From the NCBI GenBank assembly GCA_964017195.1, contig OZ024895.1:6878001-6942000 (forward strand): 64,000 nucleotides of DNA, read 5' to 3'. Shown piece by piece: positions 55,894 to 64,000 of this stretch. Made by a program: the position numbers and the translations under genes. The notes beneath the pieces are model-generated. The model ran no database searches. It was not told where the DNA came from and saw nothing but the letters and a program-made list of their open reading frames with translations. Positions within the stretch are counted from its first letter, which is position 1; each line of letters opens with the position of its first letter. Source of the DNA: Siderastrea radians. Lineage: Eukaryota; Cnidaria; Anthozoa; Scleractinia; Rhizangiidae.

Positions 55894-56095
55894 ATTGAAA
55901 CTGTTGTATGGTTTGCCTAGAGCACACACCTCCAAGTTGCAATGTGTACAGAATGCGGCAGCAAGACTTGAACACTGGGCGAAATTCTCACGTGACTATA
56001 GGGTTCTACGAGCTCCACTGGTTGCCTGTTTGCTCACGTATTATTTGAAAAATTTTAGTTTCAACTTTTAAAGCACTACATGGACTATTGCCAAT
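55894..56095 (+). pseudogene. L2-type LINE fragment (reverse transcriptase C-terminal region)
   Basis: Shifting frames give LYGLPRAHTSKLQCVQNAAA and LHGLLP-like phrases, matching the YGLPKHVTKQLQRVQNAAAR to TLHGLAP segment of the L2 copy at 9827-11085. Frame breaks make it an old remnant. Confidence 0.6.
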
Positions 56096-57130
56096 ATTGA
56101 TCCAGGAGAATTAACATCAGCCAATATTGGTTCAGGCGAATCTATATTGGCCAATATTGGTCCAAGAGAAATAATGTAGGCCAATAATTGTCCATAGGAA
56201 TAAACATTGACCGATGTTCTTCCATAGCACGCCCGTAGCCAGTATTGAGGTAACCGAGGCAGTTGCCTCGGTAAGACTTTTCCCTTGTTGTTTCTGGCAG
56301 TAAACCACGCCAACTTTAGGTACCGTAAAGTGTGATAACCTCAGTTAATACTTCACGTAACAGTTGTGTGCTTATCGCAAGCCCACGAGTTTCTCCAGTG
56401 GGTCAGCGTATACCGCAGCCACCAGCCTCGTTACTGATTTAAGACGTGATCAAAATCAATAATGGGCACAGACCACTTGAGAGGTCTTGCCCTTGCATAC
56501 GTTCACGACATCACTCCAGAGCCGTTGCAAGTATTTCAAAAATGGGACACCAGTGTTCATAGGAGATTGCTTTAGCTTTCTCCAAATAAAAGCGAGGCCT
56601 TAAGTAGAGAGTACACTCCAGCCCTTGTGCACTTGAACTGGTGCACTTGAAGGAGATTTATACTTTTTTAAGTCACAAATGCTGAAATAGCATTTCAGAG
56701 CTTTTAAAATTTTATTTCTGAATGGAACTGGAAATTTTTAAGAAAAGAACTGATAACAAACATAAATGCTATTAAAGTTAGATTGGATTTTGAGTATGTT
56801 TGGGGGAAAATACCACCAGGAAAGCGCTAAAAATGCCATTTCTGAGCATCTAGATTTAGAAATTTTCTGGAGGAGCATGCCCCCAGACCCCCCTAAAAGA
56901 TCGCGCCTGGGGCGCTTTCGCAATCGCCTCGGTTATCAGAAAAGTCTGGCTACGGCTCTGCATAGGAATTAACATTGGCCAATATTCGTCTATAGGAGCC
57001 AACATTGGCAAGATATTGGTCCATAGGAAGCAACACTGGTCAATATTGGTCCATATGAATTAACATTGGCCAATATTGGTCCATGGGAATTGATATTGGT
57101 TTATGGGAATCAATATAGTCCATTATAGTA
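56080..57130. repeat. ~33-bp minisatellite (GGCCAATATTGGTCCATAGGAA), split by a transposon
   Basis: Units such as GCCAATATTGGTCCAGGAGA and AATTAACATTGGCCAATATTGG recur at 56086-56227 and again at 56961-57130. The unit ...TTCTTCCATAG|GAATTAACATTGGCC is interrupted by the element at 56228-56960. Confidence 0.8.
56228..56960. mobile_element. hAT-like non-autonomous element, copy 2 (5-bp duplication CATAG)
   Basis: The ends CACGCCCGTAGCCAG and CTGGCTACGGCTCTG are inverted repeats with CATAG at 56223-56227 and 56961-56965. Internal GCATGCCCCCAGACCCCCCT resembles the elements at 38413 and 60746, showing kinship although the ends differ. Its removal, with one duplication, restores the surrounding minisatellite unit. 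Confidence 0.8.
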
Positions 57131-57675
57131 CAACGCTAAATTTTGGCGTGCTCCCATTGGTCGAAATCGATCACGTGACGTGATAGTGTCTCTCCTCAGC
57201 GGGCCCCTATCAGCGCATAGTGCCCGTTTTTGGCAATTTTCGCTCATAATTTAGCGTTCTACAATAAAAACAGTAGGGTCCTTCTGTCTCAGGCCCTATG
57301 TGTGATAGGTTCCCTCGGAAACTTGATGTTCAAACTTCATATAAGCCCTCGAACGTCACATTTGTCTTACCTTGGATTGGGAAAATAATTAATAGACAAA
57401 TAAACCATCGTTTTAACTCTTAACAAAGTAAATTTATCTTTTTAACTTTAAATTTAGACACTAAACGATCCACTTACTGTAAGTTTTAAAGATGTAGTTT
57501 TTTTTTTCTTAAACATTATTTATTGCAGTTTAGCTGGGTTTCCCCGATTAGTAGACCTTCTTTTCACCCTCGGCAGTAATGTATCGAGGCATGTTAATAA
57601 AGTTATTAGTCTATTTTTAAATAAACAAAGCCGCAAACTGGACAGATACATAGTAAACTCTGATTTCAAAGTAAC
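57131..57675. other. intergenic DNA without recognised features
   Basis: Carries a short inverted pair ACGCTAAATTTTGGC (57152) and AATTTAGCGTTCTAC (57248) that could bound a small hairpin element of about 110 bp. Nothing else recognised. Confidence 0.35.
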
Positions 57676-57679
57676 TTAA

Positions 57680-58263
57680 CCCTATTAAGCCTGGGGGGGG
57701 GGGGCACATTGTGCCCGCGCTGACTTTAACGAATTATAACTTTTAAACAGCTAGACGAATAATCACCAAATCTCGTGAGTTTTCCTAATATTTATTAAAG
57801 AAAATTATCCTGTGTCAATGACGTGTCTATGAGAATTGACGTTTCCATAGCAACTGTTTACTCAAGAGGTAATTTGACTATTTTCCATCTTTTTTTCAGT
57901 CTTTTTTTCAGTTTATTCTCCATCGTTTGTAAGAAGACAATCCTTTACTTTTTTGTGCTTGTATTGATTAAGTATGTTTCTTAGAACAAATTCATAAATT
58001 TTTTGATATCGTTATTGTCAAGTGTGGATGACTGCAGGGTCGGGATTCAAGATGGCGGCCCAAAATTCAACATGGCTGCTTTGTAACGCCATTGTGACGT
58101 CAAGTCACGTCATAATCGATACGTCATCTACCCAATCTGTTAAGCTAATGACGTACTAAAAACGTGCCATGTTTCATCACAAGAGCGTGAATACTTTTCT
58201 AGATCTATGCTCCCCCCCCCCCCTCAGGCTCAGAAACTCTCAAAAAGCCCAGGCAAAATAGGG
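57680..58263. mobile_element. TTAA-flanked MITE just downstream of the mutase-fusion gene
   Basis: TTAA at 57676-57679 and 58264-58267. Ends CCCTATTAAGCCTGGGGGGG and (CCC)AGGCAAAATAGGG are inverted. 584 bp. The right end is 9 bp from the stop codon of the gene at 58273-63851, so most of that gene's 3' UTR would be transposon-derived. Confidence 0.8.
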
Positions 58264-60745
58264 TTAAAGTGATTAAACTAAGAAACGTAAGAAAAGTAGT
58301 ATAAAAAGAATCTTCCAACTAAAGAGACTACGCGTGGAACAAGAGAAAATTGTCGGCCACAGTCTTTCAAAATAATGGCCTTCCTCTGGGTTAGGATGAT
58401 CGTTCACAAATGAGATAGCTTTCCTGTAAAATTCAATTGGGTGCTTCTTAATCATGTCCCGCGTGGCTGCAAAGCATCCTCTTGGACATGAAGGAAAGTC
58501 TACTGGGTGAGGATAGCCAAACAACTCCTCGAAAAACCCTCCCAATGTCAAATTAGCACGACGAATTGTACCATTGTTTAGCATCTCAAGCCATTTTCCG
58601 TGATGACCAATTCTTCCCCAGCCACTGAGTCGTTCCTTAACTTTGCAAACAATATTCTTCTTGATATTATAAATGTAATCCATAGGATGTCTAAAGCATA
58701 ACTCGTCAGACAACTCTTGGCTGTCGCCTTGAAGGAAAACAGTTACTTCAGGTAAGGTGTCATAGTTGTTTATAATGTGATACAGGTAAGTGTGACTCTC
58801 CCGCCCGACGTTTGGTAACCTCTCCCAGGCATTGAATAGCAATGGCAATGGCAATGGTGGAGGTTGCAAGTCATTTCCCCTATGATAAACGTGGGTATGA
58901 TTGGCTATTGGTGCAAGCCAATCGACATTTTCGTTATAATGAGCGATCACAAATTCGTAGTCCAGCAATTTCTCATTGAAAAATCGGCCAGTGTTTCTCC
59001 TGGAATTGACAAGATTTGGATCAAAGTAGGTGTCTTCTGGAATACCTCTCAAAAGTCTGTCGATGACTTCAACATCCTGCATGAATGAGTGGTCTTGATT
59101 TGCAACCTCAAAACGCCAACCTCCAAACCGGCCACGGGAAAAAATGGATTTGGATTCCAACCAAGGTTGGACCTTTTGTAGAATCATCTCTCGGTTGATT
59201 GAAGGAACTGGATAGCCATGGTCAAGTCGTCGATAGAATTTTGAAACGACCATTTCGAATTTAATGAATCCGTAAGAGATCAATGCTTTAATGGTAGCGT
59301 TAATCAAATAGTCCTTTGTCCACTGTTCCGGATTGGAGTTAGTTTTTGGCTCTGCTGCCTCACACATAAGTGACCACTGATTTCCAGGATTTGGAACATG
59401 ATCGTCAGAGTAACTAGAGAAAAATGTTATTCGATAGAAAGGAGAATCAAAATCAGGAAAGTACATCCAAGACTTGTTTACGAGCATTTGAGGAGGTTGA
59501 CCTTTTAGTCCAATACCTATCACATGAGTGTGCGAATAAACCAGCTGGGAACTAAGGTCTTTCATGTTTTTTAGGGAGCCGTCTTCTCCGTTTGTCATAT
59601 TGATAAATACGTCCAGTGGTACTGTTGATATTAGAGAGTCGAATTGGATCTCCTGTACCGTTTCCAGCTGTGAATCTGTCTCCACTATTACAGAATTTGT
59701 GTCGATATTTATGCCTGTTACTTTATGATGAAATTTGAAACAGTCGAGTGGAAGACGATCAGCAACTGCTTGCCATATGCCACCTGTTCCATTGTACCTT
59801 GGGAAACGGAAAACGTTATTAGGTCCCCACGCCGAGTCTTTTGCAGAAGTACCATTGTTATAGTCTGCAATCTTAAGCTTGATCTTGGCAACATCTGGAA
59901 CAGCAACTCGCTCACCAACCCAGGCAGAGTTCATTTCAGTAGGATCTACGGTCCAAACCTTTCGGTTATACTTTCTCATAAACACCTCACAAAGACCAGT
60001 GCCAAAGTTACGAACAAGCCACTATCAAAATTGGCAGGCTTTTCTTTCATCGGATTTTTGGCAATTTCTTCAAGGCCTAATAAGCACTTTTGCTGGTCCA
60101 CTTTGTCCATCACCTCGATGTTATTCTGGACGGGATATGGAATAAATCTTCGTTTGTTGTCGGATCCTTTCATAAAGGCATATGCAGCTCTTTGTCTCCG
60201 ATTCCACTCCTTTACCGTCCTGTCTAGTATGTAGTCGAAGTAGTCGTAATGTGAAAACACCACGTGGCCCCCCATGTCCCAGAGAAATCCTTGGTCATCT
60301 CTCTCAGATGCAGCAAGGCCAGCAGGCTTTCCATTTTGTTCAAGTATGGTAACTGATATATTCGGAAAGGCTTTGCTGAGTTCATAAAGTCGATGAGCAG
60401 CGCCTAGACCTGTTGGACCAGCACCGATAATGATGATTTGATGATTGCTGATGTTGGTCGGCAAAACGACATTTTCTGTAAGAATCAATCAATCAATCAA
60501 TCAATCAATTAGTCTGTTTTTCAATTAACCGCCATTTTATCAGGGGAACCAACGGATAGTTTCGGTGAGATATCGTGTTGAGAAGGCCTGGACCGTCTCA
60601 GATATCAGAACGCAAAACTACAGTTTCCTTTCTCGTAATGTCACCTCAAACTTTCGAAACAAGGGAAAATTGATTCTTTTTGTTGTGGCCTGGGGGGAAC
60701 AAACATGTCTTTTAGAGTGCGAAATAAGGTCAACTAGCATATTCG

Positions 60746-61442
60746 CAGGGACGGCGGAGCATATTTTCAAGTCGGGGGGGGGGGGGCTTGAAAACGATGC
60801 CGGAGGCGCAAGTTTATAGGGGGGCCTGGGGGCATGCTCCCCCAGAAATTTTGTAATCTAGAGGCTCGAAAATGGTATTTCAGCATTCTCCATGAGATAT
60901 TTCTTTAAAAAAATCAACCTGGATAAATTGTAAAATGACAGGTACTTTTACGGCTTACAGCAATATTTTGGAGGTTTGGGAACTTGATACATATTTCTCA
61001 GCCCTGCATGATAAATCCCGGCCTTAGTACACTGACCTGCCTTTTTACACAAGCTCCCCGTGTGTAGGAAGGAAAATATTAAAAACGCGTAAACACAAAA
61101 CCTTTCCGACAGGTTTTGTCCAAGGTTGTAGCTTTGTAAATTCTCGTCACTAAATACCTTTATGTATTTTGCGTCTTTTCTCAAATAACTAGTGAGCATG
61201 AATCGAATTAACGTTAACGGAAGTAGTTTACTATTGAGTCATGTTATGAGATACGATCCCTTGCTTAAAAAGGACTCTGGAATGACGGACTTTTTTTTTG
61301 TTTTTTTTTTTTGTTTTCTTTCTCTTCTTCTTTATTTCTTCATATGTACCTCATACTAAAACAAAATAAAATGTCATCCTCGGAAAAAGTGAGGGGGCTA
61401 AAGCCTCCCCTGCCCCCCCCCCCCCCCGGCTCCGCCGCCCTG
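60746..61442. mobile_element. hAT-like non-autonomous element, copy 3 (5-bp duplication ATTCG), in the mutase-gene intron
   Basis: Ends CAGGGACGGCGGAGC and GGCTCCGCCGCCCTG, flanked by ATTCG at 60741-60745 and 61443-61447. It is the same family as 38413-39161 in reverse orientation, sharing the G-run near one end, the CCCCCAGAAATTTTG-type block and GTACTTTTACGGCTTACAGC. Confidence 0.85.
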
Positions 61443-61732
61443 ATTCGGAAAGTCAACAATCGCTTGGAAGTTCGGTGGATAAGTTCTGTTCCATAAGATT
61501 TTCAGCGACTAAAATTGTGAGCTCAAAAATTCGAACAAATAAACCTGTGTTATCTCACAAAAATATAACTTTGAAAGGTTCTGAAACAATATTAGAAAAC
61601 AGAGAACCACGTTATACGCATTTTGCTTATCTATCATCTACTCGCTGGGTGCCCCATTTTAAAATTGCTGTTGTTTAACAATACAGTTAGCAAACCGCAG
61701 AAAGCATGTACTATTTGGATCTATTTGGGGCA

Positions 61733-61736
<4 letters not shown>

Positions 61737-61765
<29 letters not shown>
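61737..61765. repeat. (TAA)n microsatellite
   Basis: About nine TAA/AAT units after 'ggcaggtaa' in the mutase-gene intron. Confidence 0.85.
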
Positions 61766-61766
<1 letters not shown>

Positions 61767-62934
61767 GTTTAATAACACTCCAAAAATTAATTGGCTCTTC
61801 TATGTTACATAAATATCTAAATAATTATAATGTATACATTACTATTACTATAATGTAGAAGCTACTAAGATAAATTAATATGTGGAAAAAATAATTACAG
61901 CATCGTATCGTAAAAAAAAAAAATAAAAAAAAATTAAAAAAAACTATTGTTCAGTCAGTCTATTTACAGCATTCGAAACATAGTGTGCTTTAGACAAGCG
62001 GCGGCAGGTTGGTAAGAATGAGAAGTTTAATACTTAATTTCATCTTCCAAAAGTCTTCACCCTGGGACTGGAACAATTATGTGATCCTGTTGTAACAGCT
62101 GAAAACGATTTAGCTCAACATGTGTTTCTCGAGTTTCTGAGTGGCTGGAACATACCACCGAAGGGTGGAAGATCAACTCCCAGAGGGGAAGCAGAATTTA
62201 TTCTATGTTTACCCGCTCTGTTGTCATATTAACTATCAGTGCTTTTTATCATCAATAGAAGCGTTACTAAGAAGCCTATGATATCAGAAAGAATGTTTTA
62301 ATTTGGCCTCTGCGTGAACAGTGGCAACGGTTCTGCATTATTGTGGTTTTTTTGGCTTCATAGCCTTCATACCAGTAAACTATTCACTATCTTCTTCTTG
62401 AAATTGATGAGAGACTCTGGGAATTAGTTCAGGAATTGCACATTTTTCAATCTATAAAATCGTCAATCATTTGTCTGTCAAGAATATTTCTGGCGCTTTA
62501 TTGCTAATTATAATTATTTTGGTCCGTTTCTGACAATGCAAAACGAAAAACAAAACAACATTTTCTTTTTCACGCAGTGTGTGATTGGAACAAGTTTAGT
62601 GTCACAATGAGAGAGCCACCCAGCTTGAACTTTTTTAAGGGAGTTTGATGCTAATAGATAGAATAAAACTTCTATTCCTAGGTTGTTTGCGGCTTTTAAC
62701 TGATCTTTCAATGTTATGTATTTTTAAATTTTTACCTTAAGTTTTGAATACCATTTACATTTCGTTTACGGGAAGCTCTCACTGTCAATCATACTATTAA
62801 ATGGAACTTCCTCCCTAACCACTGTTGTTATCATTATTAAAAAGAGACTAGATGTCCAATCGCAATTCCAGAAAGCTTCCGGGAAAGGAACTCAACGGCT
62901 CAAGCAACTGGTGGTTCTACCTAATTTTCAGTCT
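61766..62934. other. intron of the mutase-fusion gene, no recognised features
   Basis: AT-rich intron sequence with an A-run at about 61911-61942. No gene or terminal repeat recognised. Confidence 0.35.
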
Positions 62935-63170
62935 TAAGTGTGATCACCCGAATGATAACTTTTAAGCATTACTTTAATATGGTAATGTTTGTTTTGCTGT
63001 ACATGACAAGGTGGTTCTTACTATAACGTCTGTAGGTAAAATTGTAAAGTGTGTCTATTCAAAGAAAAGCTCTTTCGCAGTCCTTTCCTGGAATACTATT
63101 TATTGTGCTGTACACTGTGGTGATTCTAACTTTTGAGGCTGTGAATAAAATCGTACCATGGGCAATTATC
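62935..63170. repeat. ~109-bp tandem repeat, mutase-gene intron
   Basis: Two decayed units with AGTGTGATCACCCGAATGAT, GTACATGACAAGGTGGTTCT and TTTTGAGGCTGTGAATAAAA, of the same family as 47000-47270. Confidence 0.65.
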
Positions 63171-63467
63171 TAGGTAAAAGTTATCAGAGCACTTCTTTCA
63201 TGCCGTTCAGTTTTGTTTTACAATGTAATTTGCGGCTTTATCCAGTTTCAATCAAGGCCGTTTTGGGGAGTTTAAGACAGCCCTTTCATTTGATCAAAAG
63301 AAAAGAATAAGACAATTGAACAGCGTGAAAAAATGAAAACTCGTTCTTAATTGATACAAATGTGATGGTGAATTTTAAGCCTGGTGAATATATGAGAAAG
63401 ATGGTTATTCAGTCAGTGACACGACGACTCAGAAAAGACCCGAGTTCACCCAACAGGAGTCGAACCT

Positions 63468-63540
63468 ATGACCTTCAGGTTACTAGTCCAGATGCTGTAC
63501 CACCGGCTGAGCTACAGGAGACTCGTGGGAGCTAAGACCA
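63468..63540 (-). repeat. tRNA-derived sequence (SINE head or tRNA pseudogene)
   Basis: The complement reads TCCTGTAGCTCAGCCGGTGG (A box), GGACTAGTAACCTGAAGGTC (anticodon arm with an AGT/TAG loop) and AGGTTCGACTCC (B box). The anticodon loop is one base too long and a stem pair is mismatched, so it is more likely a SINE head or decayed tRNA than a working tRNA gene. It lies in the mutase-gene intron. Confidence 0.6.
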
Positions 63541-63851
63541 TTAAACGAGGTTCATGTGACAAACGTCCTGCATACTGCTAGGACTGAAATGTCCTGAATG
63601 GTCATGGTTCACGCCTACGGAACTGGTTAAACTACCTTTCGAGTTGTGGACGTTATAGCCAGCCTAGATAACCGCCCAGATTTCAGAGGCACTGAAAGTG
63701 TTGACCAAGTGAGTGTTGACTTACCAAAATGAGATTTCAGAATTCCCAACTGGTCTAAATAAACAAACAGAAGGAACGTGATAGCCATCAAGAGTCCAAA
63801 CATATAAAAAATTCTTTTAGATGTGTACGACATCATCTTTGCTGGATACAT

Positions 63852-64000
63852 TTTGTTACCAATTAAAATTCAATAATTGGGGGTCGAAATTAAGAAACAC
63901 AAAATGTCATTGCTTCAAGCACTTTTGCTTTTGTTTACCGATCTTCTATTCAATCAGTTATCGCTTATGTTTGCTTAAGGCTATTTTCGCTTATGTTTGC
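63852..64000. promoter_or_regulatory. upstream region of the mutase-fusion gene (partial)
   Basis: Only 149 bp of 5' flank is visible. TTTGCTT(A/T)-rich repeats (cttatgtttgcttaagg, cttatgtttgc) lie at the window edge. No promoter motif can be called. Confidence 0.25.

Larger units (their letters stand above)
58273..63851 (-). pseudogene. membrane-anchored UDP-galactopyranose-mutase-like and DUF3431-like fusion, one frameshift
   Basis: Exon 1 (63725-63851) encodes a short cytosolic start and a signal-anchor (MFGLLMAITFLLFVYL). Donor G|GTAAGT and acceptor TTACAG|AAAATG join it in phase to exon 2 (58273-60475). Exon 2 begins with an FAD-binding Rossmann motif (IIIIGAGPTGLGAAHRLYEL). It continues with mutase-type phrases (GFLWDMGGHVVFSHYDYFDY, YPVQNNIEV, FMRKYNRKVW, MNSAWVGERVAVPD, FRFPRYNGTGGIWQAVADRL, HGYPVP, IFSRGRFGGWRFEVANQDHS). 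From about residue 545 a DUF3431-like domain follows (FVIAHYNENVDWL, GRESHTYLYHIINNY, FLQGDSQE, CPRGCFAATRDMI, HYFERLWPTIF) and a hydrophobic tail. One base is missing between 60023 and 60024, breaking the frame near NFD. The total of 2330 nt is one short of 777 codons. Either the gene has been lost recently or the base is an assembly error. Mutases of this type convert UDP-galactopyranose to UDP-galactofuranose; here a Golgi/ER membrane location is inferred. Confidence 0.82.

Noticed and set aside
63468..63540. Functional tRNA gene
   Set aside because: The anticodon loop is too long and a stem mismatch is present. It fits a tRNA-derived SINE or pseudogene better.

Overview
The window is nuclear DNA of an animal, most likely a cnidarian and probably an anthozoan such as a stony coral. 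The evidence is AT-rich sequence, spliced metazoan genes with GT..AG introns, animal-type LINEs (an L1/Tx1-like and an L2-like), a Polinton/Maverick virus-like element, a Crypton remnant and many short inverted-repeat DNA transposons. The species cannot be fixed from sequence alone.

Three conserved host genes can be read. (1) ANKRD39, minus strand: coding exon 1 is at 42525-42731 and the next exon at 4857-5063. They join in phase and give the expected protein order, so the intron between them is about 37.5 kb and holds most of the mobile DNA in the window. The 3' end of the gene lies left of the window. (2) NKAP, plus strand, 43172-54255: all 11 coding exons can be placed and give a 316-residue protein. 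Its start codon is 440 bp from that of ANKRD39, head to head, so the two probably share a promoter. (3) A two-exon minus-strand gene at 58273-63851 predicts a type II membrane protein that fuses a UDP-galactopyranose-mutase-like flavoenzyme to a DUF3431-like domain. It carries one single-base frameshift. An intact intronless 214-codon ORF of unknown family (39648-40292) and an acidic exon-like ORF (2135-2518) are weaker gene candidates.

Layout from left to right: a DNA transposon with 6-bp target duplications (812-2135); an 81/82-bp satellite (2741-4440) with an inverted decayed flank; ANKRD39 exon 2; a TTAA-flanked MITE (5861-6468); a decayed Polinton/Maverick (about 8850-20780) with an L2 piece inserted in its polymerase gene and a full-length L1/Tx1-like LINE (12647-17869) bounded by 16-bp duplications; a 25/17-bp minisatellite (21395-22770); inverted-repeat elements and a Crypton remnant (23-26 kb); a near-perfect hAT-like palindrome (28806-29224); a 5.8-kb TTAA-flanked foldback with a second TTAA-flanked palindrome inside it (30436-36196); hAT-like, Harbinger-like and pogo-like short elements (38-49 kb); NKAP; a minisatellite split by a hAT-like element (56080-57130); and the mutase-fusion gene, whose stop codon is followed within 9 bp by another TTAA-flanked element.

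The host genes show no pathway link. ANKRD39 is an ankyrin-repeat protein, NKAP is a nuclear RNA/chromatin-associated protein, and the mutase fusion would act in the secretory pathway if it is functional. The rest records layered transposition whose order can be worked out from the nesting.
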